Positions 35,286-47,588 of a stretch of 64,000 bases of DNA are shown here, piece by piece. Every line of letters starts with the position of its first letter. Within the stretch, counting starts at the first letter, position 1. A program made the translations under genes and the position numbers. The stretch is taken from the NCBI GenBank assembly GCA_008692225.1, contig VICG01000003.1, positions 3,432,001-3,496,000 on the forward strand. Reading direction: 5' to 3'. The notes under the pieces were generated by a model that was not told where the DNA came from, did no database searches, and was given only the letters and a program-made list of their open reading frames with translations. The DNA is from Monilinia fructicola. Taxonomy: Eukaryota; Ascomycota; Leotiomycetes; Helotiales; Sclerotiniaceae.

Positions 35286-38255
35286 ATTGGAATATGAAGT
35301 GAGGTGAAGTGAAGTGAGGTGAAGTGAAGTGAAGTGAGGTGAAGTAAAGTAAAGTAAAGTAAAGTGAAGGAAGAAATATGTATGAGAATTGAAAGAGGTT
35401 TTCAATCAAAATTCTATCCAGTCCGGTTTGGATTCAAGTTGATATAAAATGTGTGGATGTGGTGTAAGGTCAATCAATAACAAAGCTGGAAGAGATAATC
35501 TATGCTTGACTCAGGATCGAGGCGGGAAGTTAATGTATCGATCAAAAAAATCGGGTAAAAATCGTGTACGGAGCTGGAGTACAGAACTCTGTACTAGTGC
35601 AAGGCAAGTTAAGGTTACCTAACCTGATGAATACAATCGATCTAATTGGATGAAGCTTGATTATGTAAGATGGATGCAGATTGGGGATTGGGAAAGGCTC
35701 TACTGCATGAGAAGAAAGGAAGAAAGGAAGAAAGGAAGAAAGAATGGATGATGGATGATGGATGATGGATGGATGATGAATGCTGTTGAGAGAGACGTTT
35801 CCTCAGATCTTATAAGGTTATCAATAATACAATCCCCGTATTTACGAATGCATCATATTCCATATTCCGTGTCGACAATACCGTAATTAATAAATAATAA
35901 AATGATTCCTTTTTCTTTCCCTCGTCCTCTCATTATCATTCGCACCATACTCCGTACATACATAGTACATAGTACATAGTACATAGTACATAGTACATAC
36001 AAAGTTCCAAGTTCCAAGAGACATAGAGGAGAGTCCGAATACGATCTATCCGACTTATACGACGTGCCTTTTCTACAGTACTGCACCGCAAAAGTCTCCG
36101 TGTTTCGAACTTTCCTAGGTACGCAAAGACAATAATTCCACATTCCACATTCAATGCTAGTTAGTCCGCAGTATTGTGTGCTACATAGTACATACACATA
36201 CGGAGTACAGTATTACAGTCCTCTCTGGAGTCTGTGCTGTGTACTTACTGTATCCATCAATCCATGCAATCCATGTCCATGCGCCATCGTCCAATTATCG
36301 ATAAGATTATTCATTCCGCTCGGATAACTACGGTGACCTCGGCACCGGGTCCAGATACATTTTGCCATCTTCCAGATCAGGAAATGTGTTCATCCCCGGC
36401 CCCCGTGGACAACTCTTGTTCAAATGCCGACGCCCATTTTGGGTTTGTGGTGCTTATGTATTGATCATTGTGCAGTAGCATACAAGCCATGTACCTGCAG
36501 TTCCAAGCTTTCTTCTTTCTTTCTGTGAGTATCTAGGTACTTAGTATCTAGTATCTAATTAGTAAGTATCTAAGTATCTAGATCCTAGATACTAGATACG
36601 AATACCTGGTGCTCGATAATCACCTCCTAGGTAACCTCACCTTAGCATGTAAAGTGTCAAGTTCCTACCTTGGTTATATAAAATAAAACAAGCGGTAAAC
36701 ATATAAAGAATCACATGTCTGTCATCTAATCTCATAAATCCATACGCGTACGGAACAAATAAAATAAATCATTCATTCAAACCTTAAAGACTTTCATAAA
36801 GATAAGACGCAAGATAACACACAGAAAGGTAACCTTACAGAGTAGATGAATATGAACTATACAAAGGACAGAGTACATACGACACTACCTACTACCTACC
36901 TAGGTATACATATATACTCAGACCAAGAGTACCAAGAAAAAAGTAGACCGCTTTTGTAGTTCACCGTAGTAAATAGACACTATTAATAACATCCTTCCAT
37001 CCATCCATCATGGTTGAAGAAAACAATCCGAACCAAAGCCGAGAGAAAAATTAATCAACTTCGAATCTGCCAACAATTCCTATTCCGAGCTCCGGTCTGC
37101 CATTCTGCGTGAATGCATTTCTAATCCGTATCCATCATCATCAACATCATCAGCATCAATATAAATGGGGTTGCCTCTCCTGATGGCTTGATAGCCTCGG
37201 GTCGCATTCTTCGAATCTGTGGTGTATGATGTATCGGTTCCGCGGCGATGGCACCAGCCCCAGATTCCTGCTACTGTACCAAATACAACTCGATAGCATG
37301 TGCCGACAAGACTCCTGTGCGCATGTCAGCACTTGCTGTAGGGTGTGCTCATGTTTCGACCTTGATGTAAGAGTCTCCGCGGAAATTTGTTTCCGGAGTA
37401 ACATCCTCGGGATAGCCTTTCGCGGAGTAAGCATTTCTCCACTTAAAGAAAAGGGGAGAAAGTGCTCCAAACATGGGTCGAATGGCGCAATGTTCGAACA
37501 CCACTGAGATACAGGAGGATTATTTTGCTCATTTTTGATTCATTTGGACCTCATATTTTCGAATCCTTAGTCTTTTATATCCTCTCTCTCTCTCTCATTT
37601 CTGTTATCTGGCCTAGGGCCTGGATCCGGCAATGGGTTTGAGTATACAGCCGAGCGAAATAATAAGAGGTTCGACAACGATATTGATGAAAGTATTTGAT
37701 GGCCCTTATGGTGTAGTAGTACTTAGATGAGGACAGCGTATACGAGTAGTTACTCTCAATTAAATACCGACATGTCCCTGAGACTGTGCTGGAAACCGTA
37801 CTTGATGTAGTGAAAATGATCGCTACAAAGTCTCCTAGTATATATGTTCTGGCTGTGAGTCACCAGCACTCACTGGCTTCGATAAATCGAGCACAGGGCT
37901 GGAGAAGTTCGAAAAAAGGTTCATCTTCAAGAAGTAGCTTAGAAATTGAGCAACAGGGTAGCTACTTAGCATTGCATCCCCCTTGTTGTCTGGCCACTTG
38001 GCATTATAGACTCAATAAAACACAAAATCTCCATAGTCAAGTGCTCTGCTGAAATTAAAGTGTGTGCAAAAATTGAGTCAAAACAAATAATTATAGTTTA
38101 GTAATGAGCCAATTGTCTACTAGCAGAACAATAGATGCATCATTTAGTAAATGATTGAAAGGGGTTTTTCTCTTGCTCAGTGACATGGCAAAACCCAAAC
38201 TGTGTGTGAATGCACTGCTTACTTGTGGTGAGGCTCAAACCAGCTAGGCTCAACA
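35286..38255. other. Gene-poor stretch with simple repeats
   Basis: No gene can be supported. GAAGT/GAGGT 5-bp units fill about 35297-35368, AAGGA units about 35713-35740, GATG units about 35743-35778 and a CATAGTA-type array about 35964-36000. TATCTAG-type repeats with a 9-bp hairpin lie at about 36530-36600. TACTCCGTAC is at 35948-35957 and its reverse complement at 36199-36208. TACCTAGGTA is at 36897-36906. Confidence 0.5.
35297..35368 (+). repeat. Pentanucleotide array GAAGT/GAGGT/AAAGT
   Basis: About 14 units of a 5-bp repeat start only about 12 bp upstream of the 5-aminolevulinate dehydratase start codon (35285), so the array lies within its 5' leader or core promoter. Units differ by G/A transitions. 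Confidence 0.85.
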
Positions 38256-38460
38256 CATTCACTTTTGGACATGAACTAAAAGACCAAAATTCATATTCGG
38301 GTAATTCAGGGGCAGAGTGCTAGGTAACTAAGTTTAGTTGCAACTTGGTTTGGCGCATTCACTGTTGGGCACAAACTAGTGCACCACATTTGCACTCGGG
38401 TAATCCAGGGGCCTAGGGGTTCGGGTAACCAAAATGCAGTTGTGGCTAAGAACTTTGATT
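38256..38460 (+). repeat. Two diverged copies of a roughly 100-bp repeat
   Basis: Copy 1 (about 38256-38355) and copy 2 (about 38356-38460) share the same order of blocks: CATTCACT, TTGG-CA, AACTA, TCGGGTAAT-CAGGGGC and GGTAAC. Many differences are C/T or G/A, the pattern expected from RIP-like mutation of a duplicated sequence. No coding potential is seen. Confidence 0.6.
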
Positions 38461-40003
38461 TTTCATCTTGAACAGGAAATCACCAAGATGTGATGATGTA
38501 ACTCTTGATTGCTGGTGTTCGTACTGGTAAAGCTTTGTTAGAAAATGTATTGCTGGAGTAAACTCTTGAGCAATACACGTGGCAGGGATGCAATGATCGA
38601 TACTGAGATTGTATGTTCCTGTGGAAGAATAAATTTATTAGAAGATGCTAGGCAACAAAAGAGTGGATGTCACTTCCACGTATTGTGCTCTATCTTTCTC
38701 TATGTGAAGTCTTTCAGCTAGATGAAATCCTTGTATCGTTCCTTCTACTTTAGCCAGTGTGAAGAATTGGTTTAATGCTTGATCTTTGATCTTTGATGGA
38801 TGAATGAGAGTGAATTCATCTTTAAAGACCAAGGTTGTTTCCACCTTCCAATGAAGTGGCACACGAAAAGTTGTAAAATGAGATAAGGTAGCTTTCCTGA
38901 TCTTGAAAACTGGTAAAATGGCATTTGGTTTCTGCTGGGTTTATACGATATGCCCTTTGTGATTGAACAGAGTGAAGACATCTTGTGGCTCCAACATACA
39001 TAGAAACATCTTATCCCTCAAGCCCAGGACTTGTAGGAAGATTTTTCAGGTGTATTGGATATTCACTCCTTCCATTTGTATCATTCTTTGATGTAAGGAA
39101 TGGCCTTGATTGTTGTTATGGATTCATGTTCAACTCTTGGGTGCTGGTGACTATCTGTTGTTCCTGGTAGCAAAGCATGAGTAGAAGTAGGACAGAGGCC
39201 TGCTAACGCTTTTGTGCTATTTCGTATGTGATTACATGCGAATGTAGGGTTTTGCGCCAGATCACTTAAGGATTCCTTGACATATGTATGGTAAAACGTG
39301 GAAGCTTGGTAGTTTTCTGTGCGGTTTGGAGGAATGATCCAAGGTTGGAAACCTTCTGGCAGTTTGGCTGCAACGTGTAAAGTATACATGAAGTTCGGTC
39401 GGATGTAAAATGAGGGGGGTGTCTAGTAGATTGTGGATGTTAGCTAGTTGTCTAATGCCATTGGGTATCTAGTAGAGTGCAGGGAGGCTTAAACGGATTT
39501 GACAATATCTTTGAGTTTTGAGTATTGCTCAAAAGCCCATCTCTGCTAGTAAGCCATGATATGATATGTGATGATATGAGTGATGGCGGAAAATGTATCG
39601 ATTGATCATTTCATTGTGAAGTGTCGATATAAATTTGTCTATAGGAGTCCAAAATTATGATACTGCGTTGTATGTAGACTGGGGGCGTCGTATCTGGCTG
39701 TCGCTAAATATCTTGCTGTCGCTGAAGTACCTTGCTGCTGCATGGTACTTTGCCTCTGGGTATATCGCTGCCACTGTTGCCGCAGTGCGTGAGAATGTAT
39801 CTGCGGTTGCTGTGCATTCCATTTGGTATGATGCTTGGGTAGTTGAAAGTTTCTAGTTGTTGGCAATGAAGACAAAATGGTACTGACAAAGTTAAGATAG
39901 GGTGGCCAATCGAATTCTCTCCTAATGTGTGTTATCGGCTTTGCTTTTGTAAATAATATGTTACTCTTTTGATTAGAGAATAGTTCCAGTTCTAGACAAA
40001 GTT
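38461..40003. other. Gene-poor stretch, possible decayed coding sequence on minus strand
   Basis: On the minus strand, 39389-39081 (beginning MYTLHVAAKLPEGFQPW) and about 38946-38638 (containing HWKVETTLVFKDEFTL) read like protein but are separated by stops and share no obvious splice sites. I recognise no family. They may be remnants of one gene or unrelated chance frames. The plus strand near 39690-39850 has short GCTGTCGCT-type repeats. Confidence 0.25.
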
Positions 40004-40700
40004 CCAGAAGCTGTTAAGTCTCTTCCTAGCTTCGTGCAAAGGTCACTGGAATTGTAAATCCTGCTGCAGCTACTTCAAAATCGGAAGGTTGTTTTTGTAT
40101 TCCCAGAAGCTGCCCGGCCTTCTCGAGCTATGTACAAAGAGGTATCGATTATTCTAACAGTTGTAATAGCTGCTGGTATGAAGTAAGATGGTTGCTGCTG
40201 CCGCTGCTGCTGCTGCTGTCGTGGAAGACTGCTGGTCTTTATTGAACTCTGTGAAGAAGTATCGGAAATTCCAACGATTGCTGTCCTGGTCTCAGAAGCT
40301 GGCTCGCCTTTCTTAAGCTCTGCGAAGAAGTAATGAATATTCTAAAGATTGCTGCAACTCTTTCAGAGTCAAAAAGGCCATGGTTGCAGTGTGAGAGAAT
40401 ACCCAGCCTTGTTTCGAGCGCTGTGGAGAGGTATTGAGGGTTTCAGCGATTGCTGCATTCAGTCCAGATTAGAAAGGGTAGGCACTATTGTGATCGTAGT
40501 AGCTGCACAGCCTCTCTCAAGCTTTGCGAAGAGATTTTGATGATTATTGAAACTTTTATAGCTAACTTGAAGCAGAAAGGCTATCGTTGCGACTTCAGAA
40601 GCTATCTTAACCTCTCTTGAGCCCCGCGAAAAAAACGAAATTCTAATGGTTGTTTCTGGCAAGTTGAAATTACAATAGCTACTGCTATATCCTTTGAATA
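40004..40700 (+). repeat. Degenerate tandem array, about seven ~100-bp units
   Basis: A recurring core close to AGAAGCTG...CTCT..AGCTCTG.GAAGAAGTAT..A.ATTCTAA..ATTGCTG begins near 40010, 40110, 40222, 40300, 40400, 40503 and 40600, so the unit is about 75-110 bp. Read on the plus strand, several units give a similar peptide around SEA..FLKLCEEV or ASLKLCEEI, but stops and frame changes interrupt it. It is either an ageing minisatellite or the decayed remains of a gene for a repeat protein. A 60-codon open frame (40701-40883) directly follows and ends in SPSYYF. Confidence 0.55.
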
Positions 40701-41799
40701 ATGGCAGCAAGAGAGCTGATTGTGCAAGTGGTGTCAAACTCGGTTTCTGTTTTACAAATGGTTTTAGGTGAGGTAGACAAGGTAATGACCGTCCCTCAAG
40801 AATATCCTCTACGTGATTTGGAGTCTTTCCTTGACGGAAAAATCAATCCAGCAGCTGCATTGAGTCCATCTTACTATTTCTAATTATAAATAGAAGGGCC
40901 CGAAGCTTCTGAGGTCAAGATTAGATCTCAGATCAAGTTTCCAAGCTGCTTGCTCTCCTCCATACTACTTCCTTATCCAGAATCCACTGCCGTCAAACCC
41001 AAGCTCCGCTTCTGCACATCTCCGTGCTATGCTAGTGGCGCTCGGGGTACTTTAGCTCACTTTACTTGTGTCCCAGAATTTCTTTACCCCACGGCAACAA
41101 AATATTCTCTTGCTGAACTTCCACAATCCACCACCATCATCTTACCATTTTCCTACCATAACACCAACTCCTTAACCCGTATCAAATCTTCGGCATTCTC
41201 TACATTGTATTGATAAGACTAAAGTGCTTCTACTCCGGCTTGAAATATAGACCTCGCCCTGCTCTCTTGAGGTAAGATCTCATCAATCTCATCTTCTCTC
41301 ACTATTTCTCCTCCCTTCTCCATTACTACCTCGATAAACCGATTATCGTCATCTGTTTCCTTGGGATCAATAACATAAGAGACCTACAGTAAGGTTGCAA
41401 AATCAACTACTATTGATTCTACTCTTATAACTGGATTCCTTGAATGTTGTATCCTACTACCGCCTCTACCTTACACCACTCTCCACGCGTTTGACCAGAG
41501 CCTTGAGTCATCTCGCAATTACTTAGCTATGACTGCAAAACAACATCAGTCATACTGACAAAAAGCAATATACGTGCTACCTCTTAATCTCTCCATTCCT
41601 TCCCTCTCTTGTTATCATCAATTTTATCCACCATCGATCTTGCCGTTGCTAACAGCATCTACTACTCATAGTATCCAACCACCACCGTCATTTTCTCCGT
41701 ATCTTCTTCGCAGAGATCCATCGTATCTTGTCCACGATAACCATCTTCTCTTACAACTATCCACCGTCTCCTCCCACGCCACTACTACCATCAATCTCC
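40701..41799. other. Region downstream of the repeat array and promoter of the next gene
   Basis: It starts with a short open frame, 40701-40883 (MAARELIVQVVSNSVSVLQM), which may be the end of a decayed gene. From about 40950 the plus strand is C/T-rich, as expected of a fungal promoter/5' leader for the gene starting at 41800. No further gene is supported. Confidence 0.4.
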
Positions 41800-43896
41800 A
41801 TGGAAACTTACAATAGGAGAAAGAAAGCTCTCATGAGTCCATTTGCGTCATTACGGAACTCCCAGTATATCAAGACAAAGAAGTATAGGACAAGCAAGAG
41901 AGGTCAGTTGTCACATTTTCCTCCTCTCAAAGCTCAATCAGAACAGCCTTATACAGTCCTGGTTACTTCAATACCTCTCTATATATCCCCAAGCACACTT
42001 ATTATCTATTATACGGTCTACAAGCTCATTTAAACTCCAAGATCTTTCTAAAAGATGCTTAGGATGCTATTTCCCTAGCCACCATCATCATATCGACCTA
42101 ACCGCGCTTCAACTTGAAAATCAAGCTAACATAATACAATAAATAGAATCAAGCACGCGCCAGTTATCGGCTTTTCACCCAAGTACCGAAATTAACGAAC
42201 AAGAACCAGTTCTACCACAATTGCCAAGTCTTAATTTTAGCGAAAAGGAGACGTCAGTTACAGCAAAGGCCACTATCACAGAATCTAACAACCATGGCGA
42301 ATTTCACACGGAAGGAACATCTCACACTAGAAAGAGCTCCGCACCTTCCATTCCGAGGAGATCGTCTAGGAGGAAGTCTGGGTTATATAAGTCAACTCGC
42401 CATAGGAGTCTGAATAAGAATACCCAGCGTCGGATGTCTAAAGAGCCCATAGTACAAGTTTCTAACGAACAGACACAAGATGTTAGTCCTGCTAATCCTA
42501 ATAAGATTAATAACGACATTACCAAGACATTTCAAGCAATGGAAAAGCTGAAGCCAGGATCCACCAAGGCACTCGTGGTCGAGAAAAAACGACGCCTAAA
42601 AGCTGGTGCTTTTTTGAAAGTAAAGAGCGTTCTACAAGGAAGCCTTCGTCGGCGTAAGAACGATAACAGCCAAGATTATTCATCAATTGGTCCTCCTCTT
42701 GTCCAATCGTCGCCGATGAAGGAACATGTTCCTAGATCCTCTAATAGTAATACAAGCTTGCGACTCAATAAAGGTAACTCAACTTCATAATTGTCTTTCT
42801 TTTGTTACTGGCGATGCTGACCCTTCTGATAGTACGACATTTAGACGAAAGTTCCAAGCTTCGGGGTCTTACTGGCAATTTTAAAATCCCCAGAAAGCCT
42901 CTAAACTATGACGGAATGTCCCTCCATAGCCAGCAGTCTGCCTTGACAGACCCCTTCACTGAAACAAAATCTCCTGGTGGTCAACTTATGCCTCCGTCGG
43001 CATTTGGTGGTCCAACGCTAGTTTCATCAGCATCGGATTTTCCAAGCGCTACTGACAAGAAGAGTTTAACTCCCCAAAATAACAAAGGCTTTGACGATTT
43101 AGATTCCCTACTCACGTCTAGTCCTTTAGCACAGTCGACTCCCAGGCTTCGGCTCGAAGTCAACCACACGGATCCTGATAGAAGCAGAAGGATGCAGAAA
43201 GTCGATGCAGGATCTCCGTCTGTGCTTGACCATAACACTTTTGCTGAAGATAGCGAAATCTATCAAGGTATGCTCGCTATCAGTCCAGTAAAAGTCAAGC
43301 CGCAGAATCAATCAGAGCATCTTCGGAGCCTGGTACAAGTTACCGTACAACAAGTTGGCTTTCTCAAAGAAAAAACAGTCAATAATTTTGTCGCCGCTGT
43401 CACCGCAGTTCAAACATTATCATCTGGATCTACCAGCGACTCGGGTTTCGCTCCTTTGAATCGAAAATTAAAGAAGCATCCTTCTCCAAGTAAGGCATAC
43501 CTCGAAGGACTGAGCAGAAGACTTCCGGATTTCCCTGATCCAGAGCCTCTTCCTCAGTATGCCCATAAGCACAAGGATAGCAACGATATTAATAAGGCGA
43601 ACTTTGCTTTACGGGAGAAGCGCAAGCAAGATGATCAAGAAGAGAACAAGGAGCTCTTGGATGACTTACTCACTTCAGATGATGAATTTGAAGAGTGTAA
43701 TTCGTCCATACCTGCCGCAAACCAATTATCGGAAACATTTGGTGTTGAAGATTTGGATGTCAGAGCTTCTGTTCAACCTAGAAACATCATGGATCAAGAT
43801 GACTCTATGATGGAGCTTGATGAATTACAGTCAGCACATCCCTCTGACCCAATCTATGGGAATGATTGTGACGAAGATTTGATCAGTTTCTTGTAG
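41800..43896 (+). CDS. Basic serine-rich protein, unknown function
   Basis: Three exons, 41800-41902, 42147-42773 and 42833-43896, join in frame to 597 codons. The donors are GTCAGT and GTAACT. The first ATG gives METYNRRKKALMSPFASLRN. The first third is strongly basic and serine-rich (SIPRRSSRRKSG, RRMSKEP). A short conserved-looking stretch follows near residues 165-205 (TFQAMEKLKPGSTKALV, FLKVKSVLQGSLRRRK). The last third turns acidic (EENKELLDDLLTSDDEFEE) and ends DEDLISFL. No domain, signal peptide or membrane segment is recognised, and much of it is probably disordered. The nuclear look of the basic clusters is suggestive only. Intact splicing over 2 kb and consistent frame argue for a real gene. 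Confidence 0.7.
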
Positions 43897-45290
43897 GCCA
43901 TTAAGTTCTTGCTAACCAAGGATCTCCAGGTGGGACGAAACTATGTATGATGTCCGTATGCGACATTGCTAGAATCCATCCCGACCATCGATTTTCCATA
44001 CCTTTTCTCAATTTACTCAATTCTGATCACACCTGTTCCGATACCTTACTATTTCCTTGGAGTTTCGCTCGGCTAAGGCTTGTTTGCCGTTATTATATCG
44101 TTGATTACTCATGCTACAGACTTTTTATACTGTCGTTTGCTTTCCATCTCAAGCGGTATCAAGCGACTCTGCTTAGATTATTAATTGCCTCAAGAATCGC
44201 AGCACTTTCACATTGAAGAGCTACCGTCTGAGTCGACTGCCTGATTTTAACTCTGATTTTATTGCCTCGTTGCATTTCGCTTATATGTTTGGAGGATGAT
44301 AATGGATTGTAACGATACGATACAACAAACGAATGACCTGGGTCGATGTTTACGAGCTTTTTTCTCTTCTTTTATGAATTTATTTAGTACTTTCTACTAT
44401 CACATCCTCTATGGTCAGATGAGGATGTGAATTAATATTGTGGATGGTTGGAAGATTTTAGTTTTCACATCTTGTTTGTTCGGATAGGGGTAGTGATAAT
44501 GTTGTGCATGGGGTGACTGATTTGAAAGAAAGAGGGGAGGATATAATGAAGAACTGTGGGAGATTGTGTTGTGGAATATGTGTCGAATGCTGTGGGATGA
44601 TATTATAATGAATGGATTGACGAAGGACGGAGATTGATTGCATATAATCTGGTATACTTTGGACGAAGGAGTTTCTTGTCTGAGACTTCATTGAACATTT
44701 ATATCCCCGATGTGCTAGGGCTAGGAAACATTATGATGGCTAGATCTGCTGATGGATTTGCTGCTGGATTTGCTGCTGAATGATTGGGCCAAGCTCAATT
44801 ACGAATGATCAGGGAAAAGCTTAAAAACAGGAAGGGTTTATTTCACAAGATTTGCATCACGATGGTTTTTATTTTGATTAGATTCAACTTGTCATCTGTG
44901 GTTACTGCATGGCATGATGTGAATTCAGGGCTTGTATCTCTATGAGGGAACTTACTTGGGCTGCATCACAGTACATAGATAGGAAGAAGAAATTCAAACA
45001 TCAGAATTGCTATACAATACAACCAATTAGTGATAATGTGATGTAATATAATTTCAAATGAGATTCCATTGATATGATATAATACAAAGTCCCTCCCCCT
45101 CGGCTAATAAACACTTGCAGATTAATCATGATTTAACTTCACCAACTAACGAAAAACTTCAACCTCCTCCGCTCTAATCTGCTCTGGGTATCGTATCCTT
45201 ATAATACACTCGTAAATCGTGATTCGTATCAATAGGTGGGTATAGGGCAAGGTCAGAAGAGAAAGACACGAAGCATGCAGCCAGAATTAT
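43897..45290. other. Intergenic region
   Basis: The 3' region of the 597-codon gene and the 3' side of the small minus-strand gene. It contains three near repeats of GCTGATGGATTTGCTGCTG at about 44748-44780. No gene is supported. Confidence 0.5.
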
Positions 45291-45722
45291 CTAGTAAGCA
45301 GCGACATGATGACTACCCTTCCCATCCGTTCCTCTCATCCTCCTAGTTCCCGCTGCCTATCATCATATAATAATTAGTCCACTCCCCAACAACAACTCCA
45401 CAATAACAAGCGGTATAAAACTAACCTTCAAACCCGGTCTTCTCGTCAAACTTCCCCTCAACTTCATCATGGCGCCGCTAATCTTATCTCCGACGCTTGG
45501 TTTGCGATGGTGATGGTGCACTGGCTGTGCGGTGACGCCTCCACGACGACGGCCCCATGTTCGTTGGCGGCGCGCTCCAGTTGCGGTGCCGGCGGTGGTT
45601 TGGTTGTGGTGGTGGTGGGTTCCGTGGGTGGAGTTTTCATAGGTGCGTCGGTGGGTTTTGCCGCCGCGGAGACGGGAGAGGAAGGAGGGACGTGTGGTTA
45701 CGGTTGTAGTTGTGTGAGCCAT
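45291..45722 (-). CDS. Small basic histidine/threonine-rich fungal protein
   Basis: Exons 45722-45426 and 45356-45291 join in phase 0 to 120 codons. The order of segments matches a small conserved protein of filamentous ascomycetes: a threonine-rich start (MAHTTTTVTTRPS), LSRLRGG, a histidine/arginine-rich middle, then RKPSVGDKISGAMMKLRGSL, RRPGLK and the spliced tail AAGTRRMRGTDGKGSHH. Function is unknown. The frame stays open upstream to an ATG at 45992, which would add 90 Q/P/T-rich residues. I chose the shorter start because the family begins at the threonine-rich segment. The protein is very basic and carries no signal peptide. Confidence 0.7.
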
Positions 45723-47588
45723 TGTTGGATCTTGATTTTGAGGTTGCGGGCTTTCGCTTGGTTTTTGAGTATGTGTGAATGGTGGGTGTTGTGTGGTTGG
45801 TGTACCAGTCGGGGACTGTCGTGGTAATGAAGTGGTAGATTGATTTGGAGATTTATTGTATTCTTTGATAAAAGAAGATAGAGTTCTAAGTCTTGCTTTA
45901 TCAGGTAATTGGTCGTCGTCTTTAATCTTAGGTACAAAATGAGTTTGTGAGGCTGATGTAAGTGGTATGGGAATCAGAGCATGAGGGGTCATGTCGGATA
46001 ACTTTATAGAAATTTTACTCGCCCCTGATTTTGGAAGATCCTGTTCACTAACTGGGAAATCTCGATGTGGTGGTGGTGCAATTGGAATTCACTGGATAGT
46101 GATGTAGACATGACGGTGGAGTTTGGGGAGCAGTTACAGAGATAAGAGAATATCAGGTATGAAACCCTGGCAAGTTGAACGTCATATTGGGAGGGGTTGT
46201 AAATTTTACACGAATGGGAGAGAAGGGGGTGTATTGAATGGATATATTGACATGTAAATCGGGTTGAAAATGTTGGAGAAAATAGTCTTGGCTGACGGTA
46301 CTTGAGGCTTAAGGGTTGAAAGCAATTTTCAGGGTCCTGCAGCTCAATCTGGTTCACAAATTTTGTAATATTGTGAACATCAAAGAGAAATAGAAATACA
46401 AACTTGATTTCTTGACATCTCGAATGACGTAAGGTTAAAGGAGGTCTCGGCTCGCTTATTGTGGCTAATGGCTGTGCTGGCAGGAACGTGTGGCTCGTGT
46501 CTGATATTCTGGAACAAACAATAGTCGCGAGCTGGAAAAAAAACAAAACAGCAACGCAACCTAATATTTAACATGACTTTGGATCGGCCACACAACTCAT
46601 TCCTCATGAAAACCTAGGTCTATGGAGAACTGCTCTCACTGAATATACCGTTGCAAAGCGATAACTTAGAGCACCAGTGGTAATAAACTCATGACTACAC
46701 GAGAAATACAAATGTAAGATGAGCAGGTTTCAAGGCGAGTTATTGTATCGCGATAGATGTTCAAGTAACCATCACTTAGTGGAAAGTGTATGGTCCTTCG
46801 TTAAAGTAGTGGTCGGCATCAAAATGTATGTTGATACTCGCTGTATGCCGGCCAGTGTTAAACTTGTGAACTAATTGAATAGAGTGACCATGGTAAAGAC
46901 TGACATTTGAAATGATGAAGGGGGCCCTTGAAACTTTATACTTGGTGGTGGAAACTATTTCACATGTTTATACCATGAGTTTAGATGGCATTTCGCATTC
47001 TCGATGTTCCCCGATGCTATGATCAATGGGTCCAACCAAGCCCTTTTACTAATTGACTATTCGGTAATGCTTCCGAGTTGACCCCTCAATGAGAAGCTAA
47101 TTGACCTCTGACGTTAAGTTATCTGTGAGTTCCATATAAACTTCATTCTAACTAATAGTGCAGCTCATTATGCATCTCTTGAGGGATCTGGATTCCTCTC
47201 TCGCCCATCATACCATAAAATATCTTTACATCATCGATTTTGCCTCAAAAGAACAAAATCCCACAGGAGCTACCCCTCCATTGAGTATCAAGCAATGATT
47301 TCATAATCTTACTAACCAATCGACCCTTTTTATATGGAGTGTATCGGAGCATTTGTTCCCTTTCTGATCGAGAAACAGAGAGTGATCGTCAAACAGCTTT
47401 TTGGAAGATACATACATCATACTATACAAGTAGCTAAGTATAAGAAACGATGAAGTACTGTGTGAGTTGGTTAAGAATAGTTTTTCCATAAACAACCGTC
47501 TCTAAGTGACTTCCATATCATCTTCAAATCACCTCATCAACTTCAATTAATTAAGCTTCCTGAATCAAATTCATCTAAATAATCAAAA
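45723..47588. other. Divergent intergenic region
   Basis: Upstream sequence of the small basic gene (-) and of the short-chain dehydrogenase (+). A 180-codon minus-strand frame at 46004-46546 has no family features and reads like leader sequence. No other gene or repeat is seen. Confidence 0.5.

Noticed and set aside
46004..46546. Minus-strand frame of 180 codons upstream of the small basic gene
   Set aside because: No family features. It is most likely leader/promoter sequence.
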